A DNA stretch of 64,000 nucleotides from Haematococcus lacustris (Eukaryota; Chlorophyta; Chlorophyceae; Chlamydomonadales; Haematococcaceae): contig JASKMD010000012.1 of NCBI GenBank assembly GCA_030144725.1, positions 7,177,095-7,241,094 of the forward strand, written 5' to 3'. A program made the translations under genes and the position numbers. Below the pieces are notes generated by a model. It saw only the letters and a program-made list of their open reading frames with translations. It was not told the DNA's origin and searched no databases. Below, piece by piece: positions 33,851 to 45,132 of this stretch (the first letter of the stretch is position 1; every line of letters starts with the position of its first letter).

Positions 33851-36429
33851 CTCCACAGTCGGAAAGTTTCGGACCTCTTCCGAACCTCTCATTCGCGACT
33901 GATCAGGACTTCTAATTGTGCACTGAATGTGAGGTTCGGGGTCGCTCTGAAAACCGCAATTTGTAAATTGAAATGACAGGTTGCCCGACCTCCAAATATG
34001 GTCTGATTTAGAGGTAGTTCAGAAGGGTCTAAATTAGTGCTGAATGTGAGCCTGGAAAGCTATGTATCTGTGTTGATTCATAGCTGATTCATAGGGCTCT
34101 AAATCCCCCCCAAAAAGCGGTGTATTTGAGGTAATCCAGCTGTAGTTTAGTGGTGAATCGGAGGTGAACCAGCTCTGCGTTTGTGGTGTTTCAGAGGTGA
34201 CTTAGTTAGTGACTCAGTGGTGGATCAGAGGTGACTCAGATGTGAATCGTTACTGGTTGCTTGCTAAGTACAACACAACGTGACTCAACGCAGCACCTCG
34301 CAAAGGCACTACAGTACACACGTCACCACGCTCCAACACTTCGCAAAACTCCGCAAAGGTACTGTAAAGTACATATTTCCACGCACAAACAACTCGCAAT
34401 ACAACTCACTACACCAATACACCTACCTCGCAAACCACTATACAAGACATGTATCGGCGTTAACCCCCTCACTACGAACACCTCCACACAAGGTGACAAT
34501 TTACTACATCGCAACAAGGTGACAACACCACACAACACCACACAACACAACACAACACAACACAACACAACACAACACAGCAGTAACACCCCACTATACC
34601 TCCCCACTATACCTCCCCACTATACCTCCCCACTATGGCTGCAGTTTTATTCGTGCCTTGCTGCCCCTGCCCCATAACACCAAACTCATGCCTGCTAGCA
34701 CCACACTGGTTGCTGCTCAATGCTGCACCTCTTTGCCTCGCATCTTGGCTGCTCCCCTTGGCCCCTTGGCTGGCTCCTGGGTATGGGAGGGAAAGGTGGG
34801 GTAGGCAGTCTCAGGTGTTGGTCAGAGAGGAGGAAAGGTGGGAGACATCATGACTGTTAGACCTGCAATGAACAGGGGGTGTGGCAACGGTTTGGCTGGG
34901 TAATGGGTGCAACATACTGGTAGTGGGCTAGCCATTCACCACTTGCTGCATTCTACTCCATGCTGTATGATATTGACTGGCTCCTTGTTGACTCTTACCT
35001 CAGCGGAATGGGAAGTGGGACAGAGGCTGAGATGGGGAGGGTAGGGGGGAGGGTTAACTTGAAAAGCAGGGAAGGGGAGAGAAAGGGGGGAAGGGGAGGG
35101 AAGGGGGGGACAGAGGGGAAGGGAGGGAAGTGGGGATGAGGGTGCTTGCTGGCTCATTGCTGGCTCCTTGTTGGATGCTGCTCTACTCCGTTGCCGCCAT
35201 GCTTGCCATCACTAGGCCATGCTACACTGTCATGTTCCAGCTGTCTCCAACTGCAAGCAATCATCAGTCAGCTAAGGCTCAGCAAGCGGACGAACAACAA
35301 GGGCATGCATGACCACAACTGCGCAGGCTGGGCTGACACTACAGCATCCTCTTGCCCCACCTTGGCTGCGCCTCCTCTCTTGGCAGCTACTGATTAATGT
35401 ACTTAGTAAGATTACATTCTGCACCCAGCATCGTCTCCTTCATGGCTTCCGATTGCCTTTCTAAGCTCCTCCACTCCTCCTCGTCGTACAGGCTCCAGGC
35501 TATACCTCCTGGTTATGCCTTCTAGCTGCACTTCCTGCATTCCTTTGGCTGCATTGCTGCATCGCTGCGTCGCTGCATCGCTGCACCTCCTGCCACTTTC
35601 TTAGCATCTTCTGTGGCTGTTGCATCGTTGCTGTGGCTAGTCGCGAACGCAATGGTTGCTGGCTAGCGATGGCTGGCTGGCTCGTAGCTGGCTGGCTGCG
35701 ATATGCTACGTACAACAAACGCTACGCTACGACTTTCTTCGTGATTCCTTCGCAAAACCTTCATCGGGGCTCGAGGGGACCCTCCAGGGCACTGACCAGC
35801 TTGTTGTGCTGCTCCTCGCTGCTCCTGGCTGCTCCTGGCTGCCCCCGGCTGTTTACGTGTAACATACCGTATGGAGTTGCACGCTACGACATTCTTCGTG
35901 ATTCCTTTGCCGAAGCTTCATGCAAGCATCATTTTCATGCATCTATGGTCACCATCTTGCATGCATCTATAGATGCATCTTGGATGTACAGCTAGTCTCA
36001 GCGATACTTCAAGGTACAACACTATGGCACGGAGCGGCTTGGTGTAGTTAGTAAGATTAGACAAAAACGCATCATGTGCTCTTGGTACAATTACCGCGCA
36101 AATCATCGATGTTTCAGTCCTAACAAGCCTCTGATCAGATCCCCCCCCTGGCCCCCCCGCGATTCACTACATATTGGCCTCTGATTTACAGGCCATGAAT
36201 GTTGCCCTGAATGTGCTCTGATTTAGCTCTGATTTAGACCTGATGGACCTCTAAACCTCCCCACATTCAGAGCCCCATGAATCAGTGCGTAATCAGTACT
36301 GTATTGACTGCTGTGAAACACCTCTGATTGGCCGCATATCAACAGCCGCCGAAATGCCTCGCAATTACAGCGCTCTAAAAAAGTGCTAAGCTGCGGGTCA
36401 TTAGAGGTACGAAACTTTCCGACGAAATC
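33851..36429. mobile_element. 2.6-kb non-autonomous DNA transposon inserted in Fanzor copy C
   Basis: Inverted ends are TCGGAAAGTTTCGGACCTCT (33859-33878) and its complement AGAGGTACGAAACTTTCCGA (36403-36422), with one mismatch. The host Fanzor sequence is interrupted between GTGACTGTGGA and GGATGAGTTCCGC, so GGA (33848-33850 and 36430-36432) is a 3-base target duplication. Subterminal regions hold many TGATTTAGAGG-, CTGAATGTGAG- and GGTGACTCAG-like words. No transposase domain is seen inside; the longest frames lie in simple ACACA repeats. A 3-base duplication and subterminal repeats suggest a CACTA/EnSpm-like or Harbinger-like relative, but I cannot assign it. Confidence 0.75.
34520..34637. 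repeat. ACACA microsatellite and 13-base tandem repeat
   Basis: CACAACACAACACA pentamers (about 34520-34580) are followed by four copies of a CCCCACTATACCT unit (34587-34637). Both lie inside the inserted transposon. Confidence 0.8.
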
Positions 36430-36853
36430 GGATGAGTTCCGCACCAGCACGGTCAGCTAAGCTATGAACAGCCCCCAGCCCTGTGAGAGGAAGCTGGACC
36501 GCAGCAAGCCCACCAAGCCTGAGGACTGGGAGCCCAAGACAGGTCAGGTGCAGAACCGCTTGTTGCGGTCAGCCTGGAGCAATCGGTTTGAAGCGCCTGT
36601 GCGTGGGCTCATGTGGTGCCCACAGCTGCACCAGGCCACCCCTGGGGACCTAGGCAAATGGGTGGACAGGGACTGCAACGCATCGCTCAACCAACAGCGG
36701 GCAGGGAAGAGCAAGTGGCGCCCACTGGAGCGGTGCAGGTGGCCACACCAAGCAAGGCTTCCTACCCAAGGAAGGGAGTACCCAGCATTAGGCTTCAAGA
36801 AGCTGCGAGACCGAGCCCCCAAGGCCCAAGCCCAGCAGCCTGTAGCACAGTAG
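36430..36853 (+). pseudogene. Fanzor copy C, fragment downstream of the insertion
   Basis: Resumes exactly at RuvC-II (DEFRTSTVS), hits a TAA, then reads MNSPQPCERKLDRSKPTKPE, the zinc-finger region VRGLMWC, and RuvC-III WVDRDCNASLNQQRAG with the Asp and Asn intact, to the C-terminal tail AQAQQPVAQ-stop at 36851-36853. Joined to the fragment at 33676 this would be one interrupted Fanzor 3' half. It shows the cleanest RuvC-III in the window. Confidence 0.8.
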
Positions 36854-37146
36854 TGTGTGCACACAAGGCAAAGCTTGAGCTGTCGCTTACATCAGAGCAT
36901 GTGTTTCATGCCAACATCGATTGCCTGAGTCTCGCAAGGGGGGAGGGGTAGGAAATTAGGTATTGGTACCGGCTGCAGGTCACAGACACTCAGTTCGGAT
37001 TACTGATAACACAGCCCCTGCCCATTAGTAGGGGAATAATGTGCTGAAGAGTGCAGGCTACGCGACTGCATGCTCTGGCCCATACCCATGACATAGGCTA
37101 CGCCCTCATTATGAGCGTCGCCATGCGCAAGCCGAGGTCTATGCAG
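36854..37146. other. Intergenic between convergent relic and allantoinase 3' end
   Basis: No gene. The sequence after the Fanzor stop (TAGTGTGTGCACACAAGG) does not continue into the class A flank, so the element is truncated or diverged here. Confidence 0.45.
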
Positions 37147-40100
37147 TTACAGGGGCTCCCCGCACGCTGTAGGGCTCATGGCACCCGACATGAACACAAA
37201 GTGGCCTTGGACAATGGTCCCCACCACCTTGCCAAGCAGCGGCAGGTCAGTGTAGGGCGTCAGCTTGTGCTTGTGTTGATTGGCGGCGATGCTGGTGTCA
37301 GCTGGGCTCTCTGGCTCCCACACCTGCACCCACACACACACACACAGACATAGTACACTCCAACCTAGGCCAGTGGCATCAGCTGCAGACCTGCATACCA
37401 CCTTGCCATGGCATAGTGCCATAATGCCATAATGCGAACGGCTGCATACCATCTGCGGTCTGTGGCCTGTTGAGTAGCACGTGGCCTGGCCTGAGAACAG
37501 AGCCCAAGTAAGCCAACTACTGAGCTGAGGGCAGCCTATGGGTACACTAGCCACATCAGTTTGACCTGTTGCATGCACTGGGTCACACACCCTACCCCAG
37601 CAAGGTTGCCAGGTGGTGCCCTGACCGGGCTGACCCCCAAGCGCTGCCTCGCCCCACCATGATATCAGCGTCGAAGCCGGGTGCTAACTGGCCTTTGCGG
37701 CCCGCAAACCCAGCCAGCTTGGCAGGCTCCTCAGACAGCACGGCCGTCAGCCGCTCCAGCCCCGCCCCTGTTTGGGACAATGCCGTCCAAGTTGCTGGCA
37801 CCAAGTACTGCAGCCCTGCAAACAAACAGCATGCAGTTAATGATTGATAGGCTAGAACTTAAGTCTGGCCATGGAAATACCTGCATTGGCAGGGCAAATA
37901 GGTGCATGCATGCAGCAAGGTCTTATCAAGCTAGTGCATGCCGGCAACAATGTGAGCACGCTGCAAGAGCAGGGTCGCTGAGCTCAGTCCTCTGCACAGC
38001 TTTGCGTGCGTGTCTGTGACCTGCAGGCTGGCTAGTGAGGTGGCTTGTGTGGCGGCACCCAGTCGACCTGCTATGCCGCCCCAGGCCTCTGTGAAGAGCC
38101 CAGACTCGGTGTGTTTCATCGCGGGCGGGGCGGGCGAGTGGTCTGACGACACCAGGTTGATGGCCCCTGAGGCCAGAGCCCGGCGCAGCGCCACCTTGTT
38201 GTGTGCATCCCTGATGGGCGGGGCACATTTGAACTGCGTCTGGCCTGCGGCTATGGCCTCGCTGTTGAAGTGCAGGTAGTGTGGCACAGTCTCCACACTG
38301 ATGGGGTGGCGGGCCTGGGCATCCTGCACACACCATGCATGCATGCAGGTACAACATGGTTCATGCAGTGCCTCACAAATGTCGGCATGCAGACAGACAA
38401 GCCTGCACACAACAGGGGCGAGTGGCAGCAGTATCCTCAGTGCAACCACAATCATTGTTCCTCAGCAGCTGCCACAGCCACGACCACAGGCCCCACCACC
38501 GCCATCCCCACTGCCACTGCCCTTCGTGGTGCTGCCGCTGTGTACGCCTAGGCAGCACCGTGACAGCCTCGGCTGCAGTGCCCTGGCTACATGATGCATC
38601 ACTGGCAAGCAAGCATGACAACACATGGAGTTTACAAGTATTGCATGTGTGGCTTGCAGTAATGCTGTCAGGGAAATGCCATCTAATGATGATCATGATG
38701 ACGCTGCTGTTGATGTTGACGATGATGATGACCAGCAGCAGCACGCCATGTTGGCTGTTTCGTAATAAAGCGGCTGGGTTTTGCATGCAGGCACAAGACC
38801 TTAGTGCATTTCCATGGCCATGGTGGGGTACAGCTGGCACACACATCTCTGAAGTGATCTATTGGCAGTGCAGTGCTTAGCATGCCCAGCCACTGGCATG
38901 CCATTCCATAACAAGCCCATGCCAGGCGATCCTATGCGCATGATGAGCCCTTTGCTTATGAGCATAGCTGATGCCAAGCTGTGCCTGCCGTGCTTGGTTC
39001 AGGCAGCAGTGGCAGAGCTGCGCCTGGCAGCAGCAACCCCAAACAAACGGTCACTGCCAGGCAAAGCAGGCAACAGCAGAGGGCAGCAGACTCGCCTGGA
39101 TTAGCCCAAGGCAGCCGGCATCAGACAAGTGGGCAATGTGCACCACAAACCCTGGAGCAGCACTGGCTTTGTCTTCGTCCAGTAGCTTGATCAGCATCTG
39201 TATGGCAGCCTGCTCCATGGCGGGGGGGCGGGAGTCAAGGTAGGTCTGGTACAGTCGAGGGTCACCCTGAGAGATAGAACGCCATGCGAACAAGTTGGCC
39301 AGCAGCCCCACCAGGACAGGCAGCAGGCGGGTGCGCAGCAGCTCCAGCACGTCAGGCCGCTCGGCCTCAAGGGCCTCCTGCAGCGTGCTCAGTACCCGGT
39401 GGTACATACCCTCCAGCCATGCGATATGGGGGAAGCGCTGCTTGTTGATTGCAAGCAAGTAAGGATTGCAGCAGTCGCCCTCACATCTGACACCCAAGCT
39501 AAGCATCACCTGGAGCCTACACTAGAGCCTTACCACCAACCCCACTGCTACCTTGTACCTGTTATCTTGATGGTTAGCAAATGGCTATATCTCATGAGCA
39601 CAGCATCCTTGACGGAGCCCTAGCGCAGCCCTCCCTCCCAAGGCCAAACCCCCCACCTGTCATCAAGCTATGGTGCACATCATGATGATGACGGTGTCAA
39701 CGATGATGAAATGACATCACTATAAAGTATGGCCCATTGGCAACTTGGTCATGAAAGCTTGTGGATAATGGTGATGGGGGTTACTGACCTACAGGCTAAG
39801 CTTCTCAGTGTCCCTATCTGACCTTGGCCATCTAGTACCCCAGTCCCACCCCCTCAGGGGCACGCACCCCAGCAGCGCACCTCAACGGTGTCCGGGCCAG
39901 CCTCAACACGCTCAGCATGGACAAACAAGGGCACGCCAGCCTGCTTCAAGAAGGGTAAGGCTGCTGCGATGTCCGGCGCATCTACGTTTGCAAAGTCATT
40001 GATGCCACTAGGGCTCATGAATGCCTTGAAACCACGGGCACCGCCATCCAGCAACGCCTGCAGGTGTAGCATCAGACAGGTTAACAGGTGCACAGGTCCG

Positions 40101-41279
40101 CAGGTCCACGGATGCACGAGCTGGTGTGGGTAGTGGTGCAATGGGGACTAGCTGCAGCTACATAGGCGTTACAGTGCATGGCACGAACACATCAAAGTGA
40201 CCCAGCTGGCTTAGGTGGGCACCCAGGGAAGCATACAGCTTCGTCGGGACAAACAACCATGCGAGGCACATGCTGCTGCTGTGAGCCTACCTGCAACACG
40301 GTGTGGTTGGCTGCATTGGCAGGCACCAAGCCTGCCCAGTAAGCAATATTGGCGTTGGCTTTGACCTGGAGGCAGGGCCACACGATGACGAGTTTGCCAT
40401 GCAGCATTAGCCACAGCAGCCTACAGCCTGCAGCCTGGCAGCTTAGACTCATCCACATGCATGTCTATGCAGGAGCAGGAGCTGGAGCTGGAGGAGGGGT
40501 GTGGCAATCTCCAGCAAAACAAGTGCTATGGTGCAGCCTGCATCCCGACCCCGCAGCGAGCCATGCGCTGGAGCGGCTTGCTCCTGCACATACGTGCAGT
40601 TGGGCGTGCCTTAGCAAGCTCCTGCTTTGCCCTCAGCTGCTCCACGGTTGTGGTCACTGGAAAGCTGTTGAGGGGCATGTCCACCACAGTAGTCACGCCT
40701 CCCACCACGGCTGCGCGGGTGCCTGTCTCAATGCCTGCAGAGCACCAAAGGGCCTAGCTGCATTTGCTGCCAGCTTGGGACCCACTGTGTACCTTGTCAG
40801 CTGCACCCACCCTCCCATTCCTCTCTTCCCGGCTCGTTAAGGTGAACATGCACATCGATCGCGCCAGGCGAGATAACAGCGGATTTGAACCGCAGCACTT
40901 TGGGGCCGCTGACACTGGTGTCCTCCATGATGTGGTGGATGCGCCCAGAGCCAATGTAAACTGCATTGAATACAGCATGCCCAAGGATGCACACACTGTG
41001 TGACACGGCGCAATCACGCTGGCATGCAAGGCTGTCCGCGTGTCTACCTGCAGCCGGCCGGACGCCGTCGGGTAGCACCACGCGATCAGATACCAGGACG
41101 TAGCTGTCCCAGTGCAGCAAGCCACATGTGGGTCGGGTCGACGGGAACACGTTAGACAGAAGTGTCTGCACCGATAGGTTGAAACGGGACCCCAGGTCAC
41201 TGCCAGAGAAACGCGAGTAAAGTACACCACCGGCCAGGACGTTCAAGGCCAGCAGCCAAAGTACCGTGCTGCGATCCAT
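37147..41279 (-). CDS. ALN: Allantoinase
   Basis: Nine modelled exons on the minus strand are 41279-41048, 40960-40811, 40734-40610, 40365-40291, 40057-39881, 39266-39096, 38323-38068, 37815-37658 and 37323-37147. All phases agree, giving 506 codons, close to plant allantoinases. The enzyme hydrolyses allantoin to allantoate in purine (ureide) catabolism. Hallmarks of this amidohydrolase are [16 protein letters not shown] (metal ligands), [29 protein letters not shown] (carboxylated Lys), [17 protein letters not shown] with [18 protein letters not shown] with [16 protein letters not shown] with AWGGIAG, and PAKLAGF with [12 protein letters not shown] hydrophobic N-terminus ([18 protein letters not shown]) predicts a signal peptide or anchor, as in ER-linked plant enzymes. 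Intron 6 starts with GC (CAG|GCGAGT). The end of exon 3 is uncertain: AAG|GCACGC or C|GTATGT. Confidence 0.92.
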
Positions 41280-41686
41280 GGCTGATGCTAATGATGGGGC
41301 GCCGGTGCATATGCGAACTGTGTGTTACACGTGTCACACGATAAAACATTCGAAATGGCTTGCGCGTAAGGAGCGCGACTCGATTAGACGACTAGTCGAC
41401 TAGACGTCTCGACTCGACATCTCGACTCGACTAGACTAGATGGACTAGATGGGCACACAATGAGCGTCCGAATAGCGCACCTGCTTGAAGCACCTGTGTG
41501 GACGTTATAGCGCAGCTCAGCGAATGATTTGCTGGCCTGGCTGGGTTGGCGGTTAAAGTTGGTTCGCCCGGACATGCCCGGACATGCCCAGTAGCGTCTG
41601 GATCGTAGAATGGAGCCTGAGGGCCCTCTTTCGCCTCAGCCTCCCGCACTCACCGCGCTATACATCAAGAAACTCCTAACGTTCAA
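41280..41686. other. Upstream region of allantoinase
   Basis: Probable promoter side of the minus-strand allantoinase gene. Bases 41380-41450 consist of self-complementary CTAGACTCGACT-like words. No TATA-like element is convincing. Confidence 0.4.
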
Positions 41687-42402
41687 GGCGGGGCGGGGCG
41701 GGGCGGGGCGGGGGCGGGGGCGGGGGCGGGGGCGGGGGCGGGGGCGGGGGCGGGGGGGCGGGGGCGGGGGCGGGGGCGGGGGCGGGGGCGGGGGCGGGGG
41801 CGGGGGCGGGGGCGGGGGCGGGGGCGGGGGCGGGGGCGGGGGCGGGGGCGGGGGCGGGGGCGGGGGCGGGGGCGGGGGCGGGGGCGGGGGCGGGGGCGGG
41901 GGCGGGGGCGGGGGCGGGGGCGGGGGCGGGGGCGGGGGCGGGGGCGGGGGCGGGGGCGGGGGCGGGGGCGGGGGCGGGGGCGGGGGCGGGGGCGGGGGCG
42001 GGGGCGGGGGCGGGGGCGGGGGCGGGGGCGGGGGCGGGGGCGGGGGCGGGGGCGGGGGCGGGGGCGGGGGCGGGGGCGGGGGCGGGGGCGGGGGCGGGGG
42101 CGGGGGCGGGGGCGGGGGCGGGGGCGGGGGCGGGGGCGGGGGCGGGGGCGGGGGCGGGGGCGGGGGCGCGGGGGCGGGGGCGGGGGCGGGGGCGGGGGCG
42201 GGGGCGGGGGCGGGGGCGGGGGCGGGGGCGGGGGCGGGGGCGGGGGCGGGGGCGGGGGCGGGGGCGGGGGCGGGGGCGGGGGCGGGGGCGGGGGCGGGGG
42301 CGGGGGCGGGGGCGGGGGCGGGGGCGGGGGCGGGGGCGGGGGCGGGGGGCGGGGGCGGGGGCGGGGGCGGGGGCGGGGGCGGGGCGGGGCGGGGCGGGGC
42401 GG
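41687..42402. repeat. (GGGGGC)n array with GGGGC ends
   Basis: About 670 bases of GGGGGC hexamer are bracketed on both sides by a few GGGGC pentamers (41687-41711 and 42380-42402). Single-unit irregularities occur near 41752, 42167 and 42345. The long Gly or Pro/Ala/Arg frames across it are artefacts. It starts about 400 bases upstream of the allantoinase start codon. Confidence 0.95.
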
Positions 42403-42557
42403 GCACGTATGCTCTCAGACCCAGTAAAGCAAAGTACCCATCTCCATGCAAAGAGATAAAGAAAGAACCCTCCCATCAATCCTTGTTACCCATCCAACCT
42501 GTTACAGGGAGGGTAAGGCAGGTGAGCATGTGACTTCCGTTCCCCCACGCTCTGGTC

Positions 42558-42698
42558 AGGCCCCTTGTCCCTCACTAGGGCCTCCATATGAGCCGGACCA
42601 CTAGGGACCACTAGTGGCCACTAGCAGGATACTAGGGACCACTAGTGGGCACGAGTCGCCCTACTCAAGTGGTGTTAATGGGCTGTGTGGAGTATACC
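42558..42698 (-). repeat. Class A Fanzor 3'-flank attached to relic G
   Basis: Lies directly beyond the stop codon of relic G in the correct orientation and ends with the GGAGGCCCTAGTGAGGGACA motif. The inner part holds CCACTAGTGG palindromes. It differs from the copies at 12836 and 43005 by scattered substitutions and small indels. A structured non-coding RNA is possible (inference). Confidence 0.6.
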
Positions 42699-42726
42699 CA
42701 ATGCCTCAAATGAGGGGGGGCACATA

Positions 42727-42995
42727 CTACTGTGCCACAGCAGGCTGCTGCTGCTGCTGGGCCCTGGGGCTGGGATCGTCTCGCAGCCGCTTGTACCCCA
42801 GGCCTGGGTTCTCCTTGCCCTTGGCTGGCAGAGCTCCCTGCTCTGGCCAGTAGCACAGCTCCAGTGGGCGCCACCTGCTCTTCCCAATGCGCTGCATGTT
42901 CAGCGCTGCATTGCAGTCTCTGTATACCCACCTGCCTGGCTGTGGGGCTGGCTTAGCTTTGGCAACCTATGTGGGCTGGGTAGGCTCAGCTGCCG
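42727..42995 (-). pseudogene. Fanzor relic G (C-terminal third)
   Basis: Minus-strand reading gives GRWVYRDCNAALNMQRIGKS (RuvC-III; the first Asp of D-R-D is Tyr, while the catalytic Asp and Asn remain), then WRPLELCYWPEQGALPAKGK, GLGYKRLRD, a Gln run and PAVAQ-stop (42727-42729). The 5' part is replaced near 43000 by the end of another element. Confidence 0.75.
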
Positions 42996-43004
42996 GCTCT
43001 GGTC

Positions 43005-43276
43005 AGCCCCCTTGTCCCTCACTAGGGCCTCCATTTGAGCCGGACCAGTAGTGGCCACTAGCAGCCACTAGCGGGAATATACTAGTGGGCAATAGTGGCC
43101 CGACTCAAACGGTGTTATTGGGCTGTGTGGAGTAACCCAGTGCACATGGCACATGAGCGCCTACCACCTACATTATTGCCTGACCCCTGAGAGCTATTGT
43201 GTAGAGTTGGCATGACAAAACATGCACTAATGGTAAGCTGATGACAGCACAAATGGGGGGGGGCACATACTACTGT
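43005..43276 (-). repeat. Class A Fanzor 3'-flank, second tandem copy with ORF remnant
   Basis: Bases 43136-43005 are nearly identical to the solo copy at 12836-12958. Bases 43276-43262 keep only the last codons and stop (CACAGTAGTATGTGCCCCC) of a Fanzor ORF. About 125 bases of unrelated sequence separate the two. It stands head-to-tail with relic G. Confidence 0.65.
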
Positions 43277-43730
43277 GGTCAGCCCACTGTGCCTGCTCTG
43301 GTCAGCCCACTGCCATGCCTCAGCAGCCCCTTGCTCAGCTCCCACTCCCAATTCCCCAACTTCCCAGCGTATTTCATGGCTTCATGCTCATGAATGTTGC
43401 AGTGGCATGTTGACAAGTACCCCTAATCAACATGGTAGATCATAATGAGAGCACTCGCGAAGATTTGGGTGGGTTTGTTTATAGTTTTGACAGTTCTGAA
43501 GAACAGAAATACAGTACTAAATGACTAAACCATGCTGCAAATGAAAATGGATTGAACAGAAAACTCCGTGTGCTGTACATCCCTCACAAATCAAACACTC
43601 CTAACTCGTTGAAAGCGTCGCACATCTGTAAGACATCAGGCGATGGGCAAGATAACAAAGTTGTGGAAGAGTTTTCGGTAAGGCTCCCATACTGTCAGGC
43701 AAGCGCATTGCAGTCGGGGAAGCGGAAGAG

Positions 43731-44774
43731 TTGATTAGAAGTAACGCGTAGGACGAAACTTGCTGGAGCCGGCGAAGCAGACGCAATTGATGAAGCCGTG
43801 AAACACGTCGCTCCTAGCTCACACGCGTGTGATGTCCGTGAGGCGGCAGCATTGAAGTGCCCCAGCAGCGCCTTCGAGTCCACCCCTTTGTCAGCACCTC
43901 TGAGCAACTTGCAGCTGGACACTGGCCTCCTGCTATGCTCAAACCAGACAGAGAGCAGCAACCCTGTACCTGGCTCAGTTGGAAGCCACCAGACCATCCA
44001 AACCATAGATGCGGACAAGCTTACTGCTGGTGAGTCTGCCAGAGTGCTGAGCTGTAGGCGCTGCCATGAGGCATCTTGATGTGAGCTGTGATCTGTGTGT
44101 GCAGCGGCCACCCTGGACGCATGTGTCCTACAAGCAAGGACAGCTGCACAGCAGCAGCACAGCCAGTCAACATTTGTGTTGGCCCAGCACTGGATGCAAG
44201 GCCCTTCCTCTGCATTGCGCCATAGCCAGGACTTCATCCGCGCTCATGTGTGCAAGTCACCAGCTGAAGCGTCTGCTCAGTACTTGCCCTATTCCCAACC
44301 AGAGTTGGCAGCTTTTGGATTCTCCACCTCCAGCTCGCAACAAGCCTCCCCCAAACGGTACCCGGGCCACAGAGCACCTCCCATGGCTGCAACTTTGAGT
44401 GCCTCTGACATCCTGCAGCATGCGCCTCATGGGACAGAGTGGATCATCCATGACATCCACAAATCCACTGCAAGATCGGAGTGCGCAGACTTGCCAGATT
44501 GCAACCTGCACGCCAGCATCTTGGGCAGCACATTGGAAGCTGTTCGCAGCGGCAGCGCCAATGCTGCCTCTCCACCTCCGCCTGCTCCTGTCAAACAAGA
44601 CTCACAGCAATCCTGGATCGCGACAGGCGCAACGGTGCAGGGCAGCGAGCAGCAACACCTGTGTCAGGATCTACCAGAAGGGCTTTCCCTCACACCCACA
44701 GGGCATGGAGATGTGGAGTGGACGACACCGCCTTGCGTACCTGCAGGCACGCCTCCAGTGGGATGCTGGAGCAG
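43731..44774 (+). CDS. Two candidate coding exons, perhaps 5' part of the kinase gene
   Basis: An open block ending at a GTGAGT donor (43731-44029) joins in phase 1 to an open block 44105-44774 that ends at AG|GTCAGT. The predicted sequence is low-complexity Ser/Gln/Pro-rich, with KRYPGHRAPPMAATLSASDI and ASDILQHAPHGTEWIIHDIH. No start codon was found in the first block. They could be the regulatory N-terminus of the kinase at 46.4-49.4 kb or a separate gene; the joining exons were not resolved. Confidence 0.35.
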
Positions 44775-45132
44775 GTCAGTCGCAAGCTCTGTGCCACCGC
44801 TTGCGTGGCTCAACTGATTAGGCTGTGGCACCCATGGGGTAAGCGTTGCCGCACAGTGAAAGCCTTGGGCACCGGGCACCATCATGCTATACTTACAGAC
44901 ATACTGCAGCACAATCCACACCACCACCTCCCAGCCCATACACAACGTCTGCCAGACAATTACCTGCCATCGTGCCTGTCAACCACAGTTGACAGGCACA
45001 GTGGCAAATAGTCATCAAGGCCTGGCCTAGCTCTACTGCCTCCGTGCCTGAACTGCAGTCTGCCTCTGCTCCATCCATGCCCGCTGGTCCCGCATGTGGA
45101 CCTTGCGCAGCAGGTCATTCAATGCCTTGCTG

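Noticed and set aside
41610..42533. Polyglycine and polyproline ORFs over 250 codons
   Set aside because: Artefact of the GGGGGC hexamer array.
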